Below, in pieces: positions 42,278-52,700 of a stretch of DNA of 64,000 bases. Within the stretch, counting starts at the first letter, position 1; each line of letters opens with the position of its first letter. Origin of the DNA: Notospermus geniculatus (Eukaryota; Nemertea; Pilidiophora; Heteronemertea; Lineidae). The DNA is taken from contig NMRB01000589.1 of the NCBI GenBank assembly GCA_002633025.1, forward strand, positions 101,754-165,753, given 5' to 3'. A program made the translations under genes and the position numbers. The notes under the pieces are model-generated. The model saw only the letters and a list, made by a program, of their open reading frames with translations, was not told where the DNA came from and searched no databases.

Positions 42278-42583
42278 TCACACCTGTGTCCCTCCATCAT
42301 CCGAATCCGAATCCGTCTCAATCACCGAATCCCATCCCCCCTTCCCGACAATCCAACCCGCGAAATAGTCCGTAAAATAGTTCAGGGTAAACTCCTTGAT
42401 GTTATGTACAGCCGTCCCACCGACCCCGACCAGTTGCACGGCACCACGAGCCAAGTAGAACAACTGCGACAACTGATGAAAGTTAGGTTCACTGTTTTCT
42501 GAATACTGCTGCATTACTTTCTTGAATTTCCTATAACTCATCGTTCTGACGATATCCATCACTGCCTCCTGGGGGATGGACGT
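42278..42583 (-). CDS. BCL2L14: C-terminal exon with BH2 motif, copy A
   Basis: Same exon as 46458-46763 with an intact acceptor and stop. It carries MSYRKFKKV and WIVGKGGWDSVI and ends DSDSDDGGTQV. The 3' UTR would extend towards 41.3 kb, where the duplicated block ends; an AATAAA reading on the minus strand lies near 41494-41499. Confidence 0.8.
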   Translation of the reverse strand, partial: TSIPQEAVMDIVRTMSYRKFKKVMQQYSENSEPNFHQLSQLFYLARGAVQLVGVGGTAVHNIKEFTLNYFTDYFAGWIVGKGGWDSVIETDSDSDDGGTQV

Positions 42584-42875
42584 CTGAAATGCAAATGAAG
42601 GGACATGTTATGAACCAGAGTTCACCATAGTTCCTCCAGACTGTACAACTGTATATGTGTCTTGTTCGTGATATTTGGATACAAAGAATAAAAGGATTCA
42701 ACACGATATTCTCTTCGAGACTGATTCTATATTATTCAATATTGTTTCGGTGAACGACGTACATGGTCTCAGCTACCCCCAACGTCCATGACACTCACGG
42801 AGGAGACCCCCAACATGCCGGTACGCCAAGCCAATACGACATGGTGGAGAAAGACAATGAAAATATAACACTTAC

Positions 42876-42961
42876 CCCATCAACTAAATCTACTGCCTTG
42901 TTGATGTCATCTCCCTTCTTTCTCAAGTACTCAGCCACTGTTTTCTCTATTGGTCCTTCCT
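42876..42961 (-). CDS. BCL2L14: BH3 exon, copy A
   Basis: Same 86-nt exon as 47056-47141, with intact acceptor and donor. The encoded residues are identical, including LRKKGDD. It is in frame after the 219-nt linker exon. Confidence 0.8.
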
Positions 42962-43026
42962 CTGCAAGAGAAGACAACAACACTTGAAATCTTTTACCAC
43001 ATGAAATGAGCGATGATTGTCAAATA

Positions 43027-43456
43027 CAGTGCTCCCTCGCTCTTATGAACCTCGATTTTATGAACTCCCGGATATTACGAACCCAATGTCTGGCTCCCAC
43101 AATTTCATGACATGTACATGTATGTAATTTTGGCCCAATTCCTGCCCATGATCAATTACGCTGTGTACAATACAAACCAAAATCCAAGCTTAGGTTTGAT
43201 TAGTGTACAATACAAACCGAAATATCCAAGCTTGGGTCTGATAAGTGTACAATACAAACCGAATTATCCAAGCTTGGGTTTGATTAACGCATGTTTGAGC
43301 GTTTAATCAGGCGAATATTCAATAAAGTTAGTCTTGTAAACAAAGTGTATGCCTTGGGCCTACTCGGCGTGGTCATCATGTCCCCACGGATGAATCCTCG
43401 CTATTACGGACTTAACCCTTGGAACCTGAAGGGTTCGTAATAGCGAGGGAGGACTG
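43027..43456. mobile_element. pogo/Tigger-like MITE with TA target duplication (copy A only)
   Basis: It begins CAGTGCTCCCTCGCTCTTA and ends TAATAGCGAGGGAGGACTG, flanked by TA on both sides. Inside, at 43154-43290, a roughly 46-bp unit containing GTGTACAATACAAACC and CCAAGCTTGGGT occurs three times. Copy B lacks it. It is related to 39383-39557. Confidence 0.7.
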
Positions 43457-43527
43457 TAGTAACAAACCACAAGAAAATGTGATTCAGTCTTTCTGAAAAG
43501 GTGTCTGGAAAGCTCTGTCCTACTTAC

Positions 43528-43746
43528 CCTGACCACCAGCAGCACCAGGAGGAGTTATAGCATGATCAACGGAAATCGTCCTAGGTTGCTTTGGCGGTGA
43601 CGTCACCCTCTGCGTGAACGGTGGGCTGGTGTATTCTTCTGAGATGCTGGCAAGTTTCTCGGCGATTTTATTGTAAATCTCTTCTCTCTCCGCCTCTGTG
43701 CGTTCTGAGAGAGGTTTCTGGGACGGAGTTGTTACAGGTTCGTCAT
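43528..43746 (-). CDS. BCL2L14: BCL2L14-like linker exon, present only in copy A
   Basis: The minus-strand acceptor is CCTTCGTTTCAG and the donor CAGG|GTAAGTAG. The exon is 219 nt with phase 1 on both sides, so it can be included or skipped without changing frame. It encodes DDEPVTTPSQKPLSERTEAE, a helix REEIYNKIAEKLASISEEYT and a Pro-rich end. There is no counterpart in copy B, where 47205-48656 holds unrelated repeats. Confidence 0.78.
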
Positions 43747-43854
43747 CTGAAACGAAGGATAAATGCTAAATCCCTGTTCACGCTGTGGTCCCCTCTCCCC
43801 TCTCTTGCCTTGCTGTCGTAACTCTGTATGACCAAAACAATCAATGTGCCTTAA

Positions 43855-44007
43855 GGCGCCAATCACATAGAACTTCACGCTACACGTAAACGCCTGTTAA
43901 CAAAGGCTTCACGGTTGCGAACCCTTTGTGAAGGGTTTGTGAAGCCTTTGTACAGGCGTGTACGTGTAGCGGGTAGTTCTGCACGCTACATGTATGTGAT
44001 TGCAGCC
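43855..44007. mobile_element. palindromic Harbinger-like MITE (TAA), copy A
   Basis: It starts GGCGCCAATCACATAGAAC and ends GTATGTGATTGCAGCC with TAA on both sides. The arms pair across CTTCACGCTACACGT and ACAAAGGCTTCAC. PIF/Harbinger elements typically duplicate TWA. Confidence 0.65.
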
Positions 44008-44071
44008 TAACCCATGCAGGAACACAGTTAAGTTTGCCAGAGACACTGGAGCGACTCACAGTTGCACAAAC

Positions 44072-44512
44072 TAAAGGCCGCCTTACATTACTTTCGTTCG
44101 AAATATTTCGTACGATTTCTGATACAATTATTTTATTGGAAGGAAATATTTCGCATCCCGCCGTAGATGATCCCGTTTATTTCCCAGGAAGTATTACGTT
44201 GCAGCGTAAAAGTTATTGTGTGTGACGAAAAATATGACCCCATTGCGGGGTCACATTATTTTGTAGCATTGACCTATTACATGCGGACAAAGGGGCACAA
44301 AGCGTCAGTTGTACAAATTATCTGCTACCACGGCGTACACGATAGGAATTACTTCCTATACCATTTTATTGTACAAGAAAAATAGGACAGAACCTATTTG
44401 TGGATTTTTTCCTGTACAACAAAAGTGGGACGATGTTTCCTGTCATACACGGTAAAATAAATTCCTACAAAATATTTCGTAGGAGAAAAATGTGTCATGT
44501 ACGGCGGCCTTA
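44072..44512. mobile_element. TIR element with GGCCGCC ends, copy A
   Basis: The ends read TAAAGGCCGCC and GGCGGCCTTA with near-terminal ACGAAATATTTCGTA-type arms. The interior holds symmetrical ATTTCCCAGGAAGT. Open frames inside are not genes. Confidence 0.55.
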
Positions 44513-45158
44513 ATGCTGGTGTTAGAGGAATGCCAAGTTGCATTTAAAGCTGAACTGTATAAACAAAACCACCACAGCGTTCCAGCATCGTGCTCCACCA
44601 CAGAGATACATGCACCTTTACCCTTCAAAATACCTGCAGAACACGATGGCCTACTGGCCATTTTGGCAGTGCAACTTGATCCAAATCTGAGAGATGGCAT
44701 CCTAGTGACGACGTTTTCGAGAGACTAGAGGTTCAGTGGGCCCCAGGGGGGACCCAATTTTATAATATGTCAGGGTTTCATACTGTTGAAATGTTGAAAT
44801 GAATGGTGCAATGGCAAAACTTCTGCATCAACAAACAATACGTCCCTCATCTGACTTTCAAAAACTTCAGACGGTATCATAACATATGTATTGCACACTA
44901 TTCTTATTTATTTATTTTGCCATACTTTAGTACTTGGAATATATTTCCACTATTTTCACCAACACGCATTGTGCATGTGACATGAATGTGCGACAATACG
45001 TAAATGACCTGCCTGATATGTATATACATGTATTTGTATAAAGAATATTCAAAGGCCGGTAGTCTATCATGTTCTGCAGGCATTTGAAAAGTGTTTGCAT
45101 TTCTGTACAGGGTGTCCCAACAAAAGACCCATAGTTACAGCATCAGCTGTTTACTCAC

Positions 45159-45466
45159 CTGATACACAGTCCACTACAACTGCTGATGGCAGCCCTCCAC
45201 CTCCCTGCACTCGTGACAGGAAGGGGCCCTGCCCTCGTGGCAGGGCGGGCACCAGATCTAGTGTAAGATTATCGCGATCCGCGTACGAACATCGTCCCTT
45301 AAAGGAATGCTTCTTCTGAATACCTAGGTTATCACCTTTCCCGATACTGAATGTCCGTTTTAATTCCTCGCGTAGACTCTCCCGACGTTTTGGGGGTTCC
45401 TTATCCATGCCATCCCCGCTCGGCCCGTGCGAGACGATGACATCATCCGAATGTTTCAACGTGTAT
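45159..45466 (-). pseudogene. BCL2L14: 5'-truncated copy of the second large exon (copy A)
   Basis: This matches the last 308 nt of exon 50492-49977, including RRESLREELKRTFSIGKGD and an intact GTGAGT donor. It stops abruptly at 45466, where copy B sequence begins, so it has no acceptor. It cannot be used as a normal internal exon, though the downstream copy A exons keep their splice sites. Confidence 0.75.
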
Positions 45467-45935
45467 TATTAAACGTTGAAGTACTGGCCTACATACCAGT
45501 CACTGGATGGTGACACTTTGAAAATGCATACAAAATGACTTGATATAAAATATGAAGAATAATGAAGGCTCCATGCCAAAGAATTATCAGTTACTGCACT
45601 GAGAGGACTTCATGTCAGGCCAAAAAAATAAATGTTCTGTTTCTGGTTTCATGATAAGAAGAAAACTGATGCGTTTTTTTATTTTTAACAAAAGTTTTTT
45701 ATTTGTATTGTATTTCTCTGTTGGAGGCCTTTAAAAGTTTGAAGTTGACACTGCTATTGTCTATCGGTCACCATTGTGGAAGTAGATAGACACGATAAAG
45801 CAATTCTTTTGATGATTTTCAGCGACTCGCTTGTTGTAACTTATTTTGTTCACACCAGATGGCGCGGGGTCTAAAAAATAGCAAATTTCATTCGAAATGA
45901 AGAATAACATTTTTTTTGGCCTAATGCCGAATTAA

Positions 45936-46134
45936 CCCTTTCGTTACTGGCATGTATGGTCACCAGCTTACGGAGGCCCATATTTTCAAAACTGCTTTAT
46001 CCATAAACTGTTTTAACAAAAATCTGTTCTAACTTAAACCTTCCATTATAACCTACAGGACCCGATGACCGGGTCCCACGGAAATTTCGGGGGGTTTGGA
46101 TGACCTGGTGACCAGGTCCCACGTAACAAAAGGG
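45936..46134. mobile_element. piggyBac-type MITE (TTAA), copy B counterpart
   Basis: Same element as 41761-41954, with one substitution in the right terminal repeat (GTAACAAAAGGG) and a five-base insertion. It was carried along with the duplication rather than inserted separately. Confidence 0.72.
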
Positions 46135-46457
46135 TTAAGAAGGACGATGGTGCTCATTAAATTTCTCCAAACATGTGGCACCAAATCTCAGAGGTACGAC
46201 ATGATGAATGGCAAGTTGCATTGTATTTAGTGCCACACTTGGCAAATGATTGAACTCATGTACAAATGGCAGAACAAACTCATATGAGTTGATATGAGTA
46301 ACACCCATAAATTGAGTTTGATATTTGGAACTTGTCAGCTCCATTCGTGCAGAGATAGTCCGGTATGACTGCCCATTACAGAAAATGATTGTGGAGAGGC
46401 ATGCACGAACACATTAGACTTCACGAAACGTCCTATTTGGAGATCACCGAGTCACCG

Positions 46458-46763
46458 TCACACCTGTGTCCCTACATCATCCGAATCCGAATCCGTCTCA
46501 ATCACCGAATCCCATCCCCCCTTCCCGACGATCCAACCCGCGAAATAGTCCGTAAAATAGTTCAGGGTAAACTCCTTGATGTTATGTACAGCCGTCCCAC
46601 CGACCCCGACCAGTTGCACGGCACCACGAGCCAAGTAGAACAACTGCGACAACTGATGAAAGTTAGGTTCACTGTTTTCTGAATACTGCTGCATTACTTT
46701 CTTGAATTTCCTATAACTCATCGTTCTGACGATATCCATCACTGCCTCCTGGGGGATGGACGT
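46458..46763 (-). CDS. BCL2L14: C-terminal exon with BH2 motif, copy B
   Basis: The acceptor is TTTGCATTTCAG, followed by 101 codons and TGA. The exon carries VMDIVRTMSYRKFKKVMQQY, then an amphipathic helix with RGAVQLVGVGGTAVHNIKEF (position of BH1/core helices), then YFTDYFAGWIVGKGGWDSVI (BH2). It ends in an acidic DSDSDDVGTQV with no membrane anchor. It differs from copy A by one residue (V for G near the end). Confidence 0.84.
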   Translation of the reverse strand, partial: TSIPQEAVMDIVRTMSYRKFKKVMQQYSENSEPNFHQLSQLFYLARGAVQLVGVGGTAVHNIKEFTLNYFTDYFAGWIVGKGGWDSVIETDSDSDDVGTQV

Positions 46764-49700
46764 CTGAAATGCAAATGAAGGGACGTGTTATGAACCAGAG
46801 TTCACCATAGTTCCTCCAGACTGTATAACTGTATATGTGTCTTGTTCGTGATATTTGGATACAAAGAATAAAAGGATTCAACACGATATTCTCTTCGAGA
46901 CTGATTCTATATTATTCAGTATTGTTTCGGTGAACGACGTACATGGTCTCAGCTACCCCCAACGTCCATGACACTCACGGAGGAAACCCCCAACATGCCG
47001 GTACGCCAAGCCAATATGACATGGTGGAGAAAGACGATGAAAATATAACACTTACCCCATCAACTAAATCTACTGCCTTGTTGATGTCATCTCCCTTCTT
47101 TCTCAAGTATTCAGCCACTGTTTTCTCTATTGGTCCTTCCTCTGCAAGAGAAGACAACAACACGTGAAATCTTTTACCACATGAAATGAGCGATGATTGT
47201 CAAATAGTTAAAGCCTCACTGTATTGAATTCAGAAAGTGCTTACGTCCTCCGACGTTAGTGTAGTGTAAAATGTACTATGCTCTATCTGAATACATTAGA
47301 GCTCAGGGTTATATCTAGGATTTCAGAAGGGCACGGTGCAAACTTTGTGAAAAGGGCACTTCAACCTAGAAAAGGGCACTTTTTATTTGCGACATTTCTA
47401 CTAACGGAATTTGAGAGGCTTGTCAGTTAAAAATGTCTTGATAACTCCAGTCAACAGCCAATTTAAGGCAGTTTCTAAGGTGATATGACCAAAAGGGGCC
47501 ATGACAGAGGGTCTGGGGGTACTTAAACCTTAAAAAAAAATTTAGGGGCATGGCGCCAAGGGGGTTAAAAAAAGGGCACAGTGGCGCCCCTTTTAGTGGC
47601 ATGGCACGCCGCCACTCTAAAATGGCCTAGATATAACACTGAGTCCTACAGAAACTAGCAATGATGAACTGCCAATTGAGAGCCAACCCACGCAAGAAAA
47701 CTCATGTGGAGGAGCATCTACAGTTCTGATGCAGCAAAAACACTCTACTCTCCATTCCAAATCCCCTTGGCGCGAGGTTTATCAACGATAGCTCCGCAAC
47801 GGCTGGGCCGATTTTGATGAAACATACGTCAGTTGACTTATCTTTCTTGGCGGTACAGCCATCATCACAGTCAATTTCCCGAATAACGTGACAGAAAAAA
47901 GTTGTTTCACAAATCACCGTTTGTGCTGACGGCCGAAATGGCGGCCATTTTGGAATGACGCAATGCATCGCGCACGTGTAAACTGCACTGAACAGCATCG
48001 CGAAATGAAATGGGTTTTGAGAAAGAGATCCGTTATGCAGGCCTTACGCAAAAAATGAAGATAGCAGAAAGATACCGGCAAGAAAGACAAGTTTATTGAT
48101 GTATGGTATGTTGAATTTGGCCCAGCCGTTGAGGAGATATCGGCCGAAAACCTCGCGCCAAGGGGATTTGGAATGAANTGGACGCATATATTTGAAAAAT
48201 TTCTTTTGGATGTTATTGCCATATGTGCATTCTAGGGCAACACGATCGCCTTTTTTGAATAGTTGGTCGGGAATATGAAATATTTCAAAAACTGTAAATA
48301 GAGCCCTTTTTTGGCATTAATTAGTTTATACCAATTAAACGGAAAGTACTTTCGTAAAAAACGGATCGTTACGCCCTGCAGGCATCAGGCCTGTACCTTA
48401 CAGACTATGTGGGAAACTGATGTGTCGCATCCCAAGTCTGCAAAATTGTTTGCGAACTCAAATTTTGACAACCTGTTATAACTTAATTAACTCCATCGTA
48501 ATTAGTCAAAATGAACAATTCTTTCACAGAACGGGAGCCTAAAGGTTGTAGCTAAAACATTTCGTTAACATCAGTTTGTTACTTTTTGTCATGAATATGT
48601 TAGGACGCTTGTTTTCAAAGAGCGTCAATAAAGTCGGCATAGGTAGCCCCCAGCCTTAAGGTGCCAATCACATAGAACTTCACGCTACACGTAAACGCCT
48701 GTTAACAAAGGCTTCACGGTTGCGAACCCTTTGTGAAGGGTTTGTGAAGCCTTTGTTAACAGGCGTGTACGTGTAGTGGGTAGTTCTGCATGCTACATGT
48801 ATGATTGCAGCCTAACCCATGCAGGAACACAGTTAAGTTTGCCAGAAACACTGGAGCGACTCACAGTTGCACAAACTAAAGGCCGCCGTACACGATACAT
48901 TATTTTCGTACGAAATATTTCGTACAATTTCTGATACAATTATTTTATTGGAAGGAAATATTTCGCATCCCGCCGCAGATGATCCCGTTTATTTCCCAGG
49001 AAGTACAGTATTACGTTGCAGCGTAAAAGTTATTGTGTGTGACGAAAAATATGACCCCGTCGCGGGGTCATATTATTTTGTAGCATTGACCTACATGTGT
49101 TACATGCGGACAAAGGGGCACAAAGCGTCAGTTGTACAAATTATCTGCTACCACGGCGTACACGATAGGAATTACTTCCTATACCATTTTATTGTACAAG
49201 AAAAATAGGACAGAACCTATTTGTGGATTTTTTTCCTGTACAACAAAAGTGGGACGATGTTTCCTGTCATACACGGTAAAATAAATTCCTACAAAATATT
49301 TGGTAGGAGAAAAATGTGTCGTGTACGGCGGCCTTTAAATGCTGGTGTTAGAGGAATGCCAAGTTGCATTTAAAGCTGAACTGTATGAACAAAACCACCA
49401 CGGCGTTCCAGCATCGTGCTCCACCACAGAGATACATGCGCCCTTTACCCTTCAAAATACCTGCAGAACACGATGGCCTACTGGCCATTTTGGCAGTGCA
49501 ACTTGATCCAAATCTGAGAGATGGCATCCTAGTGACAACGTTTTCGAGAGACTAGAGGTTTAGTGGGGGGACCCAATTTTATAATTTGTCAGGGTTTCAT
49601 ACTGTTGAAATGTTGAAATGAATGGTGCAATGGCAAACTTCTGCATCAACAAACAATATGTCCCTCATCTGACTTTCAAAAACTTCAGACAGCATCATAA

Positions 49701-52700
49701 CATATCTATTGCACACTATTCTTATTTATTTATTTTGCCATATTTTAGTACTTGAATATATTTCCACTATTTTCACCAACACGCATTGTCCATGTGACAT
49801 GAATGTGCGACAATACGTAAATGACCTGCCTGATATGTATATACAGTGTATTTGTATAAAGAATATTCAAAGGCCGGCAGTCTATCATGTTCTGCAGGCA
49901 TTTGAAAAGTGTTTGCATTTCTGTACAGGGTGTCCCAACAAAAGACCCATGGTTACAGCATCAGCTGTTTACTCACCTGATACACAGTCCACTACAACTG
50001 CTGATGGCAGCCCTCCACCTCCCTGCACTCGTGAGACGGAGGGTCCCTGCCCTCGTGGCAGGGCGGGCACCAGATCTAATGTAAGATTATCGCGATCCGC
50101 GTACGAACATCGTCCCTTAAAGGAATGCTTCTTCTGAATACCTAGGTTATCACCTTTCCCGATACTGAATGTCCGTTTTAATTCCTCGCGTAGACTCTCC
50201 CGACGTTTTGGGGGTTCCTTATCCATGCCATCCCCGCTCGGCCCGTGCGAGACGATGATATCATCCGAATGTTTCAACGTGTATTTCTTGCTATCACAGG
50301 CACCAACGCTACTAGTCCGTTTTTCAGGGGAGAGATTTTGTTGTATTCTCATCCCCTCGTATCTGCCGAGACTCGACGTCCGTTTGATATCCGCAGAACC
50401 GCTGACTTGGATTTGGTTGATGCGGGTGTCTGATACGGCAAATGGTGAGAGGGCCTCGGCCGATTTTGCTTTCGTCGGAGTGCTAGCTTTGTCTGAAATG
50501 GAAACGATACCATTTTCACCTACCGGTATTTTGTATGGAGTAAGGCGCTGCTCCACGTGAGAATTTTCTCACAAAATTTACTTTCTATGGGTAACTCAAC
50601 TGTAGAAAACTATGGGCAGTCATTGGTGTCATTGGTCACAGCGTAAACCACAAACTTGACGCTAGGTGGCGATATCAGAGTATATCACCACTAGTATCGA
50701 CGCTAGGTTTCCATCTTGAAAAGTAGTGCGAGCGCGGAGCGAACAGTAGAAATTCTTCCAATAGTTAAGCGGTCACCCCATCACTCGTTTTCTACGCCTA
50801 CAATATAGATCGTTGAAAATAGGTGTATAAAGGTATAGAGTGATACAAACATCGGTGGAGTAGATATAAAGTAATAATAAAGTTATTCTGTTTCATTTCC
50901 GACAAGATAAATACTGTTTTCTGCAAATAATACCATTTTGAAAAAGAAGTTCGTGTCACCTGATAGACCAGCCCGCCGACGATGACGTCAAGGGTTTCAA
51001 GATGGCGATCTAGCGTCGATGGCAGTGTTAAAATTTTCGTCCGATGACGTCAAAAACCGCTGTCGTGGAGTATGCGTAAACCATTAAGCGGGTGATCCAC
51101 TGTTGCGATTTTGGTTTGAGACGGCGTTGCTTTCCCTTGCGGTTACCTTATATGGCAATCGGAAGTCCTTATAAGGTAATCGCAAGGGAACGCAATCCCG
51201 TCTCAAGCCAAAATCGCAACAGTGGATCACCCGCTTTAGGAAATCAGCTGTGGTGAATTGCCCATTGAGAGCCAACTTGCAGGAGAAAACTCCCATGTGG
51301 AGGAGCACCTAAGGCCTAGCAAAATAAATTGTGTGTTTCTGGTCATCGGCGATTTCCAAAAATCGAGGGTCGGACGGTTGGGATTTTTTTTAAATCTTCC
51401 ATTTTTGGTACAGATAATTTTATTGCAGCTACAGGGATTATACTAAAGGTTATCTAGAAGCCAGGAACAGCCTCAAAAGCTGCTCTGGCATCCATGACTA
51501 AAGGCCTAGAGAGCAAAAGAGATTAATTTTGATAGATTTTTGTGAAAAAAAATTGTTTCCTGGCTAGTCAGAATTTTTGAGGGTCGGTCGGAAAATTCCA
51601 AAAGACCAGAAACACGGAATTTTTTTGCTAAGCCTAAAGACAAGAGAAGGTTGCCATTAGAAGGATCTCTACCCAAGTATTCTGCCGTCTCTTTCACTTA
51701 CCCTTTGACGATCTCCTCTTCAAGCTCAGTTTCGATGTCTTGAACCACTTCCACAGCGACGGCTTGGAATCATCGTCTGCCCGTGGCACTGGAGACACGC
51801 TGTATCTCCCGGAAGTCCCTGGACTATCAGAACCAGTTTTGACTTTGAACTTTTTCGAACTACTCGGACTAGGTGTGGTTGGTGTGTTAGATCCATCAGC
51901 ATAAATGTCTCGGTTCCTATGATGTTTCATATCTGAACCAGTCCCATTTGACACATTTGAGCCGCTCTTGTCAGCTGAGCCACGCGAACTTGGTGTAACA
52001 ACGGCAAGCTCCTCTAAAATGTCCCCCGTCGAAGGTGAGCTATTCGGGGCACTACCACTACTCGATTTATCCGGCGAGGGGGTAGCTTTAGTAATGTTTA
52101 TCACCGGAGCGCTATCTTCAGTGATAGGATGATGTTTAGGTGACGCTTCCTTCGACTGTTTTTTCAGATACCTTTCTCTTGCATTCACTTCCCGCTTCCT
52201 GAAACTCATACGTAAACGCTCCTTCGCACGTTTGAATACATTCTTTTTCTTACGTTTCTTCAGACTGTCCTCGTCCTCGTCGCTGCTTGAGTCATGCCGG
52301 GACGAAAAGGAGTCTTTCCTGTCACCAGATGGCGATGCTAGCATATCGGCACCCATCATATCACCAGGTGACTTTGGGGTCAAGCCCTCGACCTTCTGAC
52401 TGGAGGCCCGGCGGGGAGGTTTAGCCGCACCATTTGACCGTTTGACATTATCCTTATAATCTGCCGAGGAGACAGTGTTAGCCTTATTCCGCGACTTTGT
52501 CTTCCAAGCGACATCAGTTTTTTGTCCCCCACGTCCTACAATCCCATCAAGAACTGACTGTTTCGCAGCGGCCATATAACTGTCACTTCGGTCAAACGAA
52601 GGTCGTACTTTGAGACCACCATTTTTCGATTGTGCAAACTTTTTCTTCGGTTTAGCACCATGTGATGATATCTGATGTGTACCATTCTCTGACAGGGCCG

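Larger units (their letters stand above)
41279..45466. repeat. tandem duplicate copy A of the BCL2L14-like 3' region (4.19 kb)
   Basis: The block begins TTAAACGTTGAAGTACTGG and ends CAACGTGTAT. It repeats as copy B directly downstream. It holds the last exons, the 3' flank with a TTAA MITE, a TA-flanked MITE at 43027-43456, the 219-nt linker exon and two Harbinger-like palindromic elements. By eye identity to copy B is very high apart from indels. Confidence 0.9.
45469..50284. repeat. tandem duplicate copy B of the BCL2L14-like 3' region (4.82 kb)
   Basis: It starts with the same TTAAACGTTGAAGTACTGG and ends at the same CGTGTAT, after which the intact exon continues. Relative to copy A, 43025-43851 is replaced by 47205-48656, which removes the linker exon and adds a truncated TTAA MITE, a TIR element and a fold-back. 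Copy B is the one contiguous with the upstream exons. Confidence 0.9.
50555..51314. mobile_element. fold-back MITE carrying two later insertions (intron of BCL2L14-like gene)
   Basis: The outer ends are CTCCACGTGAGAATTTTCTC and GAGAAAACTCCCATGTGGAG. The same family recurs at 34775-35225 and 62961-63313. Two other elements (50651-51073 and 51087-51235) interrupt it. Confidence 0.6.

Noticed and set aside
43154-43290. CRISPR-like spacing of three direct repeats
   Set aside because: Only three units with no variable spacers, inside a eukaryotic MITE.
48867-49208. 113-codon open frame in copy B
   Set aside because: It is inside a GGCCGCC-ended MITE; the copy A version is broken by indels.
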